From: Acidobacteriota bacterium | GTDB taxonomy: Bacteria > Acidobacteriota > Blastocatellia > Pyrinomonadales > Pyrinomonadaceae | Length of the DNA: 64,000 nt | Direction of reading: 5' to 3' | Assembly (NCBI GenBank): GCA_019639135.1 | Contig: JAHBSL010000016.1 | Location: forward strand, 55,088-119,087 | Shown: positions 28,128-36,929 of the stretch, one piece after another | How positions within the stretch are numbered: position 1 is the first letter of the stretch | How the letters are laid out: each line of letters opens with the position of its first letter | Notes under the pieces: generated by a model | What the model saw: only the letters and a program-made list of their open reading frames with translations | Told to the model about the DNA's origin: nothing | Databases searched by the model: none | Translations under genes and position numbers: made by a program

Positions 28128-29753
28128 TTACTTTGAGGCAAGGTTGTTATCGACGAATCCGCGTGCCTCGGGCATTACCTCAACGGCCTTGAGGACCTGC
28201 GGGTCGCGTTCGAGCAGTACCTGAATGCCGGCTTCGTTAGAGTAATTCGCCGTCGCGATCTCCATTCTCAGCCGCATCCGTGCATAGTCGGCTTCGGCGG
28301 CAAGGTTCTCGGCCGTAAGCGCGTTCTGCTTATTCGCCAAAGTGTACGCCTTGAAAGCATCGAAGAGCGGGTCGGTGATCGGGAAAGCGTCCGGGGCGAT
28401 CGACCATTGGTGATTCTGCCGATCGACCTTATAGCTTTCAAGCCCGCTGATCTTGCCTGCGACTAACTGTCGGACAAAATAGAACGCTGCGTCATTTATC
28501 CGAAAACGCGTTTGATTGAACGCCTGCCCCTTGACGGCGACGTCCGGTTCAATACCCCTGCCACCCATCAGCACCCGGCCATCCGGAAGCTTCACGGGAA
28601 CTCCCGCCGGCTTCGGTCGCGGAGCTTCCTCGTCCTCCGCACCGCCGTTGGTAAAATATTCGTAGATCGATCCGTTCGAGTAATCTCGCTGGAGCGAACG
28701 GCCGAAAGGCGTGTAGAACCTCGCCGTCGTAAGCGTCAGACCTGTCCCGTAAGGCAACGGAAATACCCGCTGGACCAAGCCCTTGCCGAAGCTGTCGCTG
28801 CCGACCACAAGCCCGCGGCGATAGTCCTGTACGGCACCGGCGACGATCTCCGAAGCCGAAGCCGAGCCCCCATTGACGAGAACGACCAGCGGCAATCGGC
28901 TCGGTTCGCCGCCGCGTGACCGGAGTTCCTGGCTTATTGCATAACGCGAACGTCCCTTGACCGAGACGACCGTCTGGCCCGACGGAATGAACTTGCTGAC
29001 AACGTCAATAGCCTGCGGAAGCAGCCCGCCCGGATTTCCGCGGACATCGAGCACGAGGCTCGTCATCCCGCGTTTCTGCAGGTCCTCTATGGCGTCGTTC
29101 AGCTCGGCTGACGTGGTTTCCTGAAACCCGCCGGTCAGACCAATGTAACCGACGCCGTTCGAGAGCAAAAAGTAATTGCGGATCGAGGGCAGCGGAACGC
29201 CGCCGCGGGTTATCTCAAATTCGACCGGGGTCGCTGTGGTTGCTCGCTCGATCTTCACCTTTACCTTTGTCCCGCGTTCGCCGCGAACGTTTTTCGAAAC
29301 TTCAGCACTCGTCCACTCGCGGGCGTCCTTGCCGTCAACCTCAATGAACCGATCGCCGTATCGGATGCCCGCTTTGTCCGCTGGAGTTCCGGGGATCACG
29401 GACTGGACATAGACGCCGTCGCGGTGCTGAAGAATGGAAACACCGATGCCGTAAAACTGCGAAGACTGCTCCTCGTAGAGCTTCCGGAATTCGTCGCGGG
29501 TAAAGAACTGCGAGTGCGGGTCCAGCGACCAGAGCATTCCCTGAACGGCTGAATCGAGTGTTTTCTCGCTATCGGGCTTGCCGACATAGCTTTTCTCGAT
29601 GACCTCAAGTGCTTCGCGGAAGTCGGCAGAGATCTTCGCCGGCGTCACGCTAGTATCGGCCTGTGTCGCGGACGGAAACTTGCCGAAAAGGCCGCCGATA
29701 ACTGCCCCGAGAGCGATGATAAGTATTGCGTAAAGGAAATAACTTCTGGTCAT
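28128..29753 (-). CDS. S41 family C-terminal processing peptidase (CtpA-like)
   Basis: A 541-aa periplasmic serine protease anchored by an N-terminal hydrophobic segment (about 6-24). A PDZ domain lies at about 98-183 (GIGVSILQHRDGVYVQSVIP). The peptidase core has VLDVRGNPGGLL, catalytic S299 in NGGSASASEIVAG, and K324 in SFGKGLVQ, the Ser/Lys dyad of the family. A roughly 130-residue helical C-terminal extension follows the core. Such proteases trim C-termini of envelope proteins. Monocistronic, preceded by a divergent glycosyltransferase gene. Confidence 0.93.
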   Translation of the reverse strand: MTRSYFLYAILIIALGAVIGGLFGKFPSATQADTSVTPAKISADFREALEVIEKSYVGKPDSEKTLDSAVQGMLWSLDPHSQFFTRDEFRKLYEEQSSQFYGIGVSILQHRDGVYVQSVIPGTPADKAGIRYGDRFIEVDGKDAREWTSAEVSKNVRGERGTKVKVKIERATTATPVEFEITRGGVPLPSIRNYFLLSNGVGYIGLTGGFQETTSAELNDAIEDLQKRGMTSLVLDVRGNPGGLLPQAIDVVSKFIPSGQTVVSVKGRSRYAISQELRSRGGEPSRLPLVVLVNGGSASASEIVAGAVQDYRRGLVVGSDSFGKGLVQRVFPLPYGTGLTLTTARFYTPFGRSLQRDYSNGSIYEYFTNGGAEDEEAPRPKPAGVPVKLPDGRVLMGGRGIEPDVAVKGQAFNQTRFRINDAAFYFVRQLVAGKISGLESYKVDRQNHQWSIAPDAFPITDPLFDAFKAYTLANKQNALTAENLAAEADYARMRLRMEIATANYSNEAGIQVLLERDPQVLKAVEVMPEARGFVDNNLASK

Positions 29754-29951
29754 TAATGCGTTCCTTTGATGATCGAATATAGCATAACTTAGTCACTTTC
29801 CGCGGAGCAATGGTTGCCGCGAAAGGCTGGCTCGCCTTACCGGAGGACTGCGGCTGATGATAAATACGCCCGAGGGCGTTGAAAGTTCTGAAACCCGACG
29901 TGCGATAGCAGTTTACAAACTGTTAATCTGTGGGTACTATTTGAGCTTTTT

Positions 29952-30689
29952 ATGGGCATTGAGGTCTCGATCGTAATACCGGCATATAACGAAGAGGAGC
30001 GGCTCGGGGCGACCGTCCGCGAGGTCTTGAAGTATATCGCCGAAACGGGCCGCTCGGCCGAGGTAATTGTGGTCGATGACGGCTCGAGCGACCGAACCGC
30101 CAAAGTCGCCGAAGAGGCCTTCGGCGAACGGCCCGACGTGCCCGGACGCGTTAACCGCTATGAAAAGAACCGCGGGAAAGGCTACGCGGTAAAGACCGGC
30201 CTTCTAGCGGCGGAAGGAAAGATCGCTCTTTTCTCCGACGCCGACCTTTCCACGCCCATCGAAGAAATGCCGAAGCTCATCGATCCGATAAAGGCGGGCG
30301 AATTCGACGTGACCTTCGGCTCGCGTGCACTCGACCGTTCGCTGATCGGCACCCATCAGCCCTGGCGACGCGAACAAGGCGGCAAGGTCTTCAATCTGGT
30401 CGTACGCTTAATGACCGGAATGCCATTCTGGGACACGCAGTGCGGCTTCAAAGCATTCGACCTTACGAAGTTCCGCCCGCTTCTCGACGTGATGCAGATA
30501 GAACGCTTCGGCTTTGACGTCGAATTTCTTTATGTCGCTCGTCTCCGCGGGCTCCGGCTGAGCGAGATCCCCGTCCGCTGGAACAACGACGACCGCAGCA
30601 AAGTGAACGTCTTCCGAGACAGCATCCGGATGTTTGACGAGGTCCGCCAGATCCGCCGCAATGCCCGAAATGGAATCTATGAAAAATAG
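29952..30689 (+). CDS. GT2 glycosyltransferase, dolichyl-phosphate glucosyltransferase type
   Basis: A 245-aa family 2 glycosyltransferase. It has the GT-A opening VSIVIPAYNEEERLGATV, the first Asp pair VVDDGSSDRT, NRGKGYAVKTGLLAAEGK, and the metal-binding FSDADLSTPIEEM. DTQCGFKAFD and GFDVEFLYVARLRG are the hallmarks of the dolichyl/polyprenyl-phosphate beta-glucosyltransferase subgroup. No C-terminal membrane segments follow, so it is likely peripheral. It would load glucose or a related sugar on a polyprenyl phosphate for envelope glycan synthesis; the sugar is not known. Confidence 0.9.
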   Translation: MGIEVSIVIPAYNEEERLGATVREVLKYIAETGRSAEVIVVDDGSSDRTAKVAEEAFGERPDVPGRVNRYEKNRGKGYAVKTGLLAAEGKIALFSDADLSTPIEEMPKLIDPIKAGEFDVTFGSRALDRSLIGTHQPWRREQGGKVFNLVVRLMTGMPFWDTQCGFKAFDLTKFRPLLDVMQIERFGFDVEFLYVARLRGLRLSEIPVRWNNDDRSKVNVFRDSIRMFDEVRQIRRNARNGIYEK

Positions 30690-30713
30690 GCCCTCGAAGC
30701 GTATAATATAAAA

Positions 30714-30953
30714 ATGAACTGGGAAACGCGCATTACCTCGGATCCGGAAATAATGGTCGGCAAACCGACAATTGCCGGCACCCGAATCACAGTTGAGTTC
30801 ATACTTGACCGATTTGCCGACGGTTGGACCGAGAAGGATATTTTGGACAATTATCCGCGAATTACCCCGGAGGATCTTCGTGCTGTTTTTGCCTATGCAG
30901 CTGACTGTATGAAAGATGGATGGGTCTTCAGCTTGCCGTCCTCACAGCAATGA
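30714..30953 (+). CDS. DUF433 antitoxin
   Basis: A 79-aa winged-helix protein of the DUF433 (VapB-like) family: RITSDPEIMVGKPTIAGTRI, then WTEKDILDNYPRITPEDLRA. The GKPxIxGTRI motif is the family mark. The stop overlaps the start of the DUF5615 toxin gene by 4 bases (ATGA). It should neutralise the partner and autoregulate the pair. Confidence 0.9.
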   Translation: MNWETRITSDPEIMVGKPTIAGTRITVEFILDRFADGWTEKDILDNYPRITPEDLRAVFAYAADCMKDGWVFSLPSSQQ

Positions 30954-31306
30954 TCGCATTTTTAGCCGATGAGCATATTCCGTTCGCGACGATCCGAGCA
31001 CTCAGGGAAACCGGTTTCACCGTAGTTTCGGTAAGCGAAGAATATGCCGCATACAAAGACATTGAGCTTCTTCGGATAGCCAACGAAAGAAACTTGGTCG
31101 TAATTACGAACGACAGCGATTTCGGCGACCTGATTTTCAAGGACAAGATAGAGTTCACGTCGGGCCTGATCTATTTCCGGTTAGACCGCTTTCGGCCTCA
31201 CGAAATGTCTGACCTCCTTCTCTTGCACCTCGGTGAACTAGGTTCGGACTTTCGTAACCGGTTCAGCGTCATTTCTCGAACAAAGTTCCGACAGCGGCCA
31301 TTGTAA
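30950..31306 (+). CDS. DUF5615 PIN-like toxin
   Basis: A 118-aa protein: MIAFLADEHIPFATIRALRE, VVSVSEEYAAYKDIELLRIA, LVVITNDSDFGDLIF. The acidic residues (D7, E8, D63, D66 or nearby) are those of the DUF5615/Mut7-C-like PIN-fold family. ATG 30950 is used because of the overlap with the antitoxin; the frame extends upstream without homology. A predicted RNase toxin of a type II pair with DUF433; the RNA target is unknown. Confidence 0.88.
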   Translation: MIAFLADEHIPFATIRALRETGFTVVSVSEEYAAYKDIELLRIANERNLVVITNDSDFGDLIFKDKIEFTSGLIYFRLDRFRPHEMSDLLLLHLGELGSDFRNRFSVISRTKFRQRPL

Positions 31307-31420
31307 CGTCGGTTCTCACAGGAACGTCGATGCAATCTAAAACGCCGGCGAATGATTTCACCCGTCTGCTTTGAATTCCCTCTGTGACCTCTATGCTCTC
31401 TGTGATAAATTCTTCCTATA

Positions 31421-32164
31421 ATGACCGCACGCCTTAACGTAAACATCGACCACGTCGCCACCATCCGCGAGGCACGCAAGACCATCGAGCCGAGCATCAT
31501 AACCGCCGCAGTCATTTGCGAACAGGCCGGAGCCAACGGCATTACGGTCCACCTCCGCGGCGACCGCCGCCACATACAGGACCGCGACATCGAGCTGCTC
31601 CGCGACGTCGTAACGACCTATCTGAACGTCGAGATGGCCGCGACCGAGGAAATGCTCACGATCGCCGAACGCACTCGGCCCGACGCAGTCTCGCTCGTGC
31701 CCGAAAAGCCGAATGAGGTGACGACCGAAGGCGGGCTCGACGTGATCGGCAATTTTGACGTGATCAAGAACGCTGTCGAGCGGCTAAAGGCCGCCGGTGT
31801 TTTCGTTAGCATCTTTATCGACCCAACTCCCGAGCAGATCGAGGCAGCAAAGAACGCCGGGGCACAGCAGGTCGAGCTCTGTACCGGCGAATATGCCGAA
31901 CTCACGCTCGGTTCGCGGGCCATGCATGGCGAAGGCGAACGCCGAGCCGCCGCCGAGGTCGAACGCATTCGCACTGCCGCCGTCCACGCCCGCTCGCTCG
32001 GCGTTATCGTCGCCGCCGGCCACGGGCTGACATATCGCAACATCGCCGCCCTCGCCGCCATCCTCGAAATAACCGAGTTCAACATCGGCCACAACATCAT
32101 CTCCCGCTCCGTCTTCGTCGGCCTCAGCCAAGCCGTCCGCGAAATGATCACCGCAATTCAATAA
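31421..32164 (+). CDS. pdxJ: Pyridoxine 5'-phosphate synthase PdxJ
   Basis: A 247-aa TIM-barrel enzyme that condenses 1-deoxyxylulose 5-phosphate with 3-amino-2-oxopropyl phosphate to give pyridoxine phosphate (vitamin B6, DXP-dependent route). Family motifs are [50 protein letters not shown] and GHGLTYRN with [11 protein letters not shown] at the end. Length matches the family. It is monocistronic as far as can be seen; the upstream spacer carries a short CACAGAG-type repeat on the minus strand. Confidence 0.96.
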   Translation: MTARLNVNIDHVATIREARKTIEPSIITAAVICEQAGANGITVHLRGDRRHIQDRDIELLRDVVTTYLNVEMAATEEMLTIAERTRPDAVSLVPEKPNEVTTEGGLDVIGNFDVIKNAVERLKAAGVFVSIFIDPTPEQIEAAKNAGAQQVELCTGEYAELTLGSRAMHGEGERRAAAEVERIRTAAVHARSLGVIVAAGHGLTYRNIAALAAILEITEFNIGHNIISRSVFVGLSQAVREMITAIQ

Positions 32165-32522
32165 GCAAATCATCCTCGTAGATCGTGCGGAAAGAGTTCT
32201 TACTGGCAGCTCGCGGCTCGAAGCTGGCGGCTGGTCCCCAAACTAGTAAATCGTGAATTGTAAATCGTGAATAGTTAACCCATGTTAGCAACTGGCAAAT
32301 GGAAACCGACAACTGGCAACTGACAATTTGCAACTTGCAACTGTTCCAAACCAACCTCCGCCTCCCACCGCACCGCTCACCGCTCGCTCCACTCCCCATT
32401 GACATCCCCCAAACTTCTGCTTATATTTCCCTTGTTCGGGAGCAAAGGCCTCTCACAGCCAGCCTGCGAAAGCCCTTCTGCCCGCACTCTCAAAATAATC
32501 AAATTAAAGGAGTTACCCTGCT
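32165..32522. other. Repeat-rich spacer after pdxJ
   Basis: 358 bases with no gene, made largely of degenerate heptads in three blocks (32205-32232, 32247-32281, 32289-32344). A clear ribosome binding site AAAGGAG for the next gene ends it. Confidence 0.6.
32205..32344. repeat. Three blocks of heptad repeats
   Basis: Block one: GGCAGCT, CGCGGCT, CGAAGCT, GGCGGCT (32205-32232). Block two: TAAATCG, TGAATTG, TAAATCG, TGAATAG (32247-32274). Block three: eight units from CAACTGG to CAACTGT (32289-32344). Each block keeps a 7-base period but its own consensus. Confidence 0.75.
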
Positions 32523-33245
32523 ATGTCTGAAACCGGACACGCTCGCAATATCGAACGTTTCGCTCAGCTTATTAACTTTGTCGAAGGCTACGGAGCCGAC
32601 TACGACCCAGCAAACCCGGCCATCGCCCTTGCCGCGCTCAACGCCAAAAAGGCCGACGCCGATCTCAAGATGGACACCGTCACCGACGAGATGACCACAT
32701 GGAAGATGGCCGTCAATGATCGCCAGGAGGCCTTTGAGGGCATTCGCAAGCTCGCTACCCGCATCGTCAATAGCCTCGAGGCCTCCGGCGCCTCGCAGAA
32801 AGATATCGACGACGCCCGCACCTTCAAGCGCAAACTCGACGGCGCCCGTGCCCAGGCCCTCGTTGATGACCCCAACACGCCCGAGGACGAGAGCCAGGGC
32901 AACTCCGTCTCTCAGCAGAGCTACACCCAGCTTGTCGAGCACTTCGATAACCTGATCGCCGTCGTCAATGGCTCCGGCTTCTATAACCCCAATGAGACCG
33001 AGCTCCAGACCGCGACGCTCACCGCCTATTCCACCGAGCTGAAAACCCAAAACGCCAACGTCGCCGCGGCCGCCGTGCCCTTCAGCAACGCCCGCATCGC
33101 CCGAAACGAAACCCTCTACGCCGAAGGCACCGGCCTCGTGGACCTCGCCCTCCTCGTCAAAAAATACGTCAAATCCCTCTACGGCACCGACTCCCCTCAA
33201 TACGCCCAAGTCTCCGGCCTCGAATTCACCCGCTACAAACTCTAA
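32523..33245 (+). CDS. Helical protein of unknown family
   Basis: A 240-aa protein without signal peptide, membrane segment or cysteine. It is mainly helical with an RNIERFAQLINFVEGYGADY opening, a heptad-prone middle (EAFEGIRKLATRIVNSLEAS) and a soluble C-terminus ending LEFTRYKL. AAAGGAG lies 10 bases before the ATG, and codon use is strongly GC-rich at third positions, so it is a real gene. Its neighbourhood is repeat-rich on both sides and holds no functional hint. I recognise no domain. Confidence 0.65.
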   Translation: MSETGHARNIERFAQLINFVEGYGADYDPANPAIALAALNAKKADADLKMDTVTDEMTTWKMAVNDRQEAFEGIRKLATRIVNSLEASGASQKDIDDARTFKRKLDGARAQALVDDPNTPEDESQGNSVSQQSYTQLVEHFDNLIAVVNGSGFYNPNETELQTATLTAYSTELKTQNANVAAAAVPFSNARIARNETLYAEGTGLVDLALLVKKYVKSLYGTDSPQYAQVSGLEFTRYKL

Positions 33246-33300
33246 CCCCACCGGCCGATAGATAAATCGCGGACTCCCACCCGCGTCCTTCCCAAGTACT

Positions 33301-33455
33301 CACCGACCACTGCCCACTGACCACTGACCATTCACCGCCAACGGCTGGAAGCTGAAAGCTAAAAGCTGGCGGCTGTTACTAAAACCCTCTTTACTGCACA
33401 CTGCTCACTGCTCACCACTCACCATTCACCATTCACCATTCACTCACCACTATCC
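33301..33455. repeat. Heptad repeats, three blocks
   Basis: CACCGAC, CACTGCC, CACTGAC, CACTGAC, CATTCAC (33301-33335); GGCTGGA, AGCTGAA, AGCTAAA, AGCTGGC, GGCTGTT (33343-33377); nine units from ACTGCAC through three ACCATTC copies to ACTATCC (33393-33455). Confidence 0.75.
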
Positions 33456-33483
33456 CCCACCGCGGCTCCGCCGCATCGCAGAG

Positions 33484-33503
33484 CGGAGAGGCTCGCCTCT
33501 CCG
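33484..33503. repeat. Short perfect palindrome
   Basis: CGGAGAGGC and GCCTCTCCG pair over 9 bp with a 2-base centre. It resembles small dispersed palindromic elements and is not followed by a T run. Confidence 0.5.
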
Positions 33504-33593
33504 AAATGCCCACCTAAACCCGCCGAGGCTCCGCCTCAGCAACTGAACACTCGCAATCAAAAACTATTACCTGACCAACCGCATCCACCTCAA

Positions 33594-33628
33594 CAACTGA
33601 TAACTAACAACCGAGAACTGACAACTGC
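33594..33628. repeat. Heptad repeat, five units
   Basis: CAACTGA, TAACTAA, CAACCGA, GAACTGA, CAACTGC in tandem, the same style as block three at 32289. Confidence 0.7.
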
Positions 33629-33822
33629 CCCAACCGCCTCCGCCACCCCAGAACGCCGTCAGCCCATCGCCCGCCCCTCAACGATACCCGAAAATCCCCG
33701 CGAGCCCCGCCGTATCGTTTAATGAATGCCAAAGATTTCTATTTAACCGGTAAGAATGGAATGTTTGAAATCATAGTAGTGAGCCTTCAAATGGTGTATG
33801 ATTTATTTCTCCCGGTGATCGA

Positions 33823-34677
33823 ATGAATTCGAAGAAAAACAGTAATTTAAAACTCAGCACAGCGCAGTCATTTCTGCGCTGGGCTGGAAGTAAGAAGCAA
33901 ATTCTTCCTACTCTCGAGAAATTTTGGTCGCCCTCAACTCATAAAAGATACGTCGAGCCCTTTGCCGGTTCGGCATGTTTGTTCTTCAGGCTAAAACCAG
34001 ATCGGGGAATGCTCGGCGACATAAACAAAGATCTGATTGCGACCTATTTAGAAATCAAATATAGGTTGGATGAACTTGTCGAGGAGTTGGGCAAATTGAA
34101 GAAGGGACGAGAACATTACCTGAGTGTTCGAGGATTGGACACGTCGATACTGACTGCGTCACAAAGGGCAGCCCGATTCATTTATCTAAATCGATTTTGC
34201 TTCAATGGACTATATCGTACGAATTCAAAAGGTCAATTCAACGTTCCGTATGGCGGAGAGAGATCAGGAGATATTCCCTCGATCGAGACATTAAGAAAAT
34301 GTTCTTCTATCCTGAAGTCAGCAAAGCTCGTTGCAGGAGATTTCAACAAGATTTTAGAGATGGTTGAACCAGGTGATTTTGTCTATCTTGATCCACCATA
34401 TAGCGTTGAGGCTCGGCGAGTTTTTAAGCAATATAACGCGGCGGTCTTTGGCGACGACGACTTAAGGCGTTTGCGCAGTTGGTTAACGAAGCTCGCAAAT
34501 CACAATATTGATTTTCTTGTTAGCTACGCAGACTGTGAGGAAGCCGACCGATTGAGGAGGGGTTTTTACTATCGAACGATTAATGTTCGACGAAACATTG
34601 CAGGCTTTACCGATAGCCGTCAGTTGTCTAAGGAAATAATTATCTCGTCTCGCCCAATTCGATCAGTAATCTTATAA
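33823..34677 (+). CDS. D12-class DNA adenine methylase (Dam-type)
   Basis: A 284-aa N6-adenine methyltransferase. The AdoMet motif FLRWAGSKKQILPTL is at residues 17-31, the FxGxG-equivalent YVEPFAGSACLFF follows, and the catalytic DPPY lies in FVYLDPPYS near residue 190. YLNRFCFNGLYRTN is typical of Dam/DpnM enzymes, so GATC-like recognition is plausible but unproven. The gene is clearly AT-richer than its surroundings. It is convergent with the PLD-like gene, overlapping it by 6 bases. Part of an apparent transferred cassette with a ParB-like gene. Confidence 0.93.
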   Translation: MNSKKNSNLKLSTAQSFLRWAGSKKQILPTLEKFWSPSTHKRYVEPFAGSACLFFRLKPDRGMLGDINKDLIATYLEIKYRLDELVEELGKLKKGREHYLSVRGLDTSILTASQRAARFIYLNRFCFNGLYRTNSKGQFNVPYGGERSGDIPSIETLRKCSSILKSAKLVAGDFNKILEMVEPGDFVYLDPPYSVEARRVFKQYNAAVFGDDDLRRLRSWLTKLANHNIDFLVSYADCEEADRLRRGFYYRTINVRRNIAGFTDSRQLSKEIIISSRPIRSVIL

Positions 34678-35520
34678 CGGAGCGGCTGCGGCCCAAAGAG
34701 TCATAAAGTCCGGCGGATTATCGTCGAGCACCAAGCTTCCATACTGCCCATCCCGCATTGCCCGGGTCGGTAGAACGTTAAAGGTCGTGTTTCTAGAAAT
34801 AATATATCTATCGTGAATTGCACGTCGTGTCGGAATATCAATCAATTTCATCTCAACCGTTATTCCTCGCACCCTTAGTTCAGTGTTTAGATCATTTAAG
34901 CCGACTCGAAGTAGGTTGAGCTCAGGATTCCCAACGATGTCAGTACCGAGAATTTTTATTTCGTTGACTTCAGCAAAATTTGGATGTGCCGTAAAGAACT
35001 CCGAAAGATAATCAAGCCCAGCCATTGTAAAATGTTTGTCTATCCACCAAATATGCCCGATGCTATGAGCAAGAACCTTGAACAGACTTTGTCGATTCCG
35101 GTATGGCTTTCCAGGCTCAATCGGATAAGTCATCGTCTCATCATCAAACGGGACACGATCGTTAATAACTTTCTGAAGTTTCCCGTTCGGGCGAATTAGA
35201 AAGAGTCCGATGCCTAATTCCTGAAGTTCGTCTTGAAGGGGCTGTCGATTCTCGCTTTCAGGAACAGCGAAGTAAATTGCAAGGACCGGCATCTGTCGTC
35301 GCGTCTCGATTAATGGTTCCCAGAGATGTGGCTCTTTAATCGACGCGAAGTTTTCACGTACAACAATTGCCGCTTTGCTAAGGACGCCGGCTCTAGTTCT
35401 ACTTACCAGAGCATGAGGGCGCCATTCAAGTGACCGAGCTAAGAACGGTAGTTCCTCGACCTGGAAGCCATTTCTTGTAAAGTGCTCAAAAGCACAGTCT
35501 TGGGCCTGATTAAGGTTCAT
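34672..35520 (-). CDS. Putative nuclease with PLD-like C-terminal domain
   Basis: A 282-aa protein. Residues 1-115 (FEHFTRNGFQVEEL, ALVSRTRAGVLSKAAIVVRE) have the look of a restriction-endonuclease-like fold but no certain catalytic set. Residues about 150-262 fit a phospholipase-D-like fold: HIWWIDKHFTMAGLDYLSEF, EIKILGTDIVG, then IHDRYIISRN with H236, R238 and N244 as a variant HxK motif. Transcribed after the ParB-like gene with an 8-base gap and convergent to the Dam methylase. Its AT-rich composition matches both. A nuclease or effector role is inferred from fold and context. Confidence 0.6.
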   Translation of the reverse strand: MNLNQAQDCAFEHFTRNGFQVEELPFLARSLEWRPHALVSRTRAGVLSKAAIVVRENFASIKEPHLWEPLIETRRQMPVLAIYFAVPESENRQPLQDELQELGIGLFLIRPNGKLQKVINDRVPFDDETMTYPIEPGKPYRNRQSLFKVLAHSIGHIWWIDKHFTMAGLDYLSEFFTAHPNFAEVNEIKILGTDIVGNPELNLLRVGLNDLNTELRVRGITVEMKLIDIPTRRAIHDRYIISRNTTFNVLPTRAMRDGQYGSLVLDDNPPDFMTLWAAAAPL

Positions 35521-35528
35521 TGCCGCGA

Positions 35529-36527
35529 CTAAATCTTGCTACGGAGACTACTTGAATCAAGTGACTTCTCTATTCGGTCAATCGCCGTAGCAAGGTCTCG
35601 CGTTGCTTTGGCAAAGTCCCTCAAAAGCTCATCATCTACTCCGTCCGGGCTGAATCCATTCAATTCATCTGCCAGACGGCGAAATTGATTCGTCAAATGG
35701 GCGATATCATAAAGTGAACGAACCTTCGAATAAGCCCGGTCTATCGTGAAGGCTGATTCATCAAGAACGCGATTGACAACACGCACTACGTCGTCTTTCG
35801 GCGCCCCGCGAGAAATTGAGTCCACGACTTTTCGAAGATCACGCAACTCAGTAACGGTCTTAATATGACCCGCCTTTTCCTTCGCAACGATCGCATCTAT
35901 TAATTTCTCTTTGCCTCTTTTCCCGACCAACTCGGGCAAGTGTTTGTCCAGCGCCCGTAAAACGTCATATATTTCCAGCAGGAGATTATCCTTAATCTTA
36001 TGCTCTAGAACCAACTTACGGTGCTTCTCTGGGAACGAAAGCAAACTTAAGGCCTTCCTCACCATGCTTGGACTCATACCAGTAATCTTGGACAATTCCT
36101 TCTGCCGTGTTTCACCGCTGAGTTCCATCAATGCCTTAAGTGAAATTGCTGTTGGCATGAGTTCCCAATCCACACGGAGTTTGTGGATATTGAACATCAT
36201 CGTAAGGTTCTGTACTGGCGTTGGTTCCTTAAGGATGTGGACCGGCAAGGTTTGAAGATTTAATTCACGTGCGCTTCTCCACCGTCTTTCTCCGTCGATT
36301 AAGACATATCTACCTTTAGCATCATTGCGTTCGTAAACAGTAAGTGGTTGAAGTATTCCAACCTCAAAAATTGACTTCTTGAGATCGTCTAACTGCTTCT
36401 GATGAAAGATGAGCCGCGGGTTGGCCGGGTTTCGCTCAATAGAATCCGGTGACACCCAAGCATCAGCAGATGGAGGGGCCAATTCGACCCTTTTTTCGGC
36501 ATCATCCTTTTTTCTATTTGTGTTCAT
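35529..36527 (-). CDS. ParB/Srx-domain DNA-binding protein
   Basis: About 332 aa from ATG 36527 (348 aa from an upstream ATG at 36575). The ParB N-terminal domain spans about 35-120: PRLIFHQKQLDDLKKSIFEVG, QPLTVYERN, and VLIDGERRWRSARELN, the GERRxRA-type nucleotide-binding motif. A KorB-like helix-turn-helix follows (ELSKITGMSPSMVRKALSLL). The C-terminal 150 residues are helical and unlike chromosomal ParB. No ParA is nearby, so it is not a normal partition pair. It heads a two-gene operon with the PLD-like protein and faces a nine-unit 21-bp array. Confidence 0.85.
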   Translation of the reverse strand: MNTNRKKDDAEKRVELAPPSADAWVSPDSIERNPANPRLIFHQKQLDDLKKSIFEVGILQPLTVYERNDAKGRYVLIDGERRWRSARELNLQTLPVHILKEPTPVQNLTMMFNIHKLRVDWELMPTAISLKALMELSGETRQKELSKITGMSPSMVRKALSLLSFPEKHRKLVLEHKIKDNLLLEIYDVLRALDKHLPELVGKRGKEKLIDAIVAKEKAGHIKTVTELRDLRKVVDSISRGAPKDDVVRVVNRVLDESAFTIDRAYSKVRSLYDIAHLTNQFRRLADELNGFSPDGVDDELLRDFAKATRDLATAIDRIEKSLDSSSLRSKI

Positions 36528-36735
36528 TTTCTCAATCAATTTATATGAATCTCCGCATTTTATCAATCGATACATCGACTCAAATAAATTATCGATTTAA
36601 CTGCTTTACAATGATTCATTCTCATCTAATAGGGCCTGATTTTGCTTCGTATAGCTGTAAATGTGCGTGCTTTAGCAAATCATCGCTTGGCTTGAGGTGG
36701 GGGAATTGTGTGGCCTGGGTTTTGGGTTGGCTTCG
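36528..36735. other. AT-rich divergent spacer upstream of the ParB-like gene
   Basis: About 208 bases between the ParB-like gene and the 21-bp array; it must contain the promoter of the ParB-like operon. No clear consensus promoter is assigned. A minus-strand frame through the array here reads as a NIPL-type heptapeptide repeat and is considered non-coding. Confidence 0.4.
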
Positions 36736-36924
36736 TAGTTGCATATTTTGCACGTCTGGTTTTATGTTTTTAATAGATAGTGGTATGTTTTGAACATTTA
36801 GTGGTATATTTCTAATATTTAGTGGTATGTTTCTAACAATTTGTGGTATGTTTTCAATTATTAGTGGTATGTTGTTAATATATAGTGGCATGTTTTTAAC
36901 GAATAGTTGTATATTTTGAAGGAA
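36736..36924. repeat. Nine-unit 21-bp tandem array (iteron-like)
   Basis: Nine units of exactly 21 bases fill 189 bp with no spacers. The core is GTGGTATGTT followed by a short dyad of type ATGTT-nnn-AACAT (unit 3, 36778-36798) or ATATT-nnn-AATAT (unit 4), i.e. paired changes that keep the symmetry. The last unit ends at the start of the HTH gene. 21 bp is two helical turns, so units face the same side of the helix. Likely an operator or centromere-like site for the ParB-like or HTH protein. Confidence 0.85.
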
Positions 36925-36929
36925 TGGCT

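Larger units (their letters stand above)
33246..33822. other. Long repeat-rich spacer before the methylase cassette
   Basis: 577 bases with no gene. It holds heptad blocks (33301-33335, 33343-33377, 33393-33455, 33594-33628), a perfect 9-bp palindrome CGGAGAGGC/GCCTCTCCG (33484-33503) and a second small palindrome GAGGC/GCCTC (33525-33537). From about 33720 the sequence turns AT-rich. Confidence 0.6.

Noticed and set aside
31377..31410. CACAGAG-type repeat upstream of pdxJ as a further heptad site
   Set aside because: Spacing between similar words is 8-10 bases, not 7; it looks like a different common intergenic repeat.
35529..36527. Chromosomal partition protein ParB
   Set aside because: No ParA, no parS-like palindrome, and a divergent C-terminus; only the ParB/Srx N-terminal domain and HTH are shared.
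36622..36891. Minus-strand frame encoding a NIPL-type heptapeptide repeat over the 21-bp array
   Set aside because: Any 21-base array gives a 7-residue repeat in open frames. The unit symmetry and position before an HTH gene fit a DNA site better, and no ribosome binding site is seen.
36736..36924. CRISPR array
   Set aside because: The units are contiguous with no spacers and no cas genes are present.
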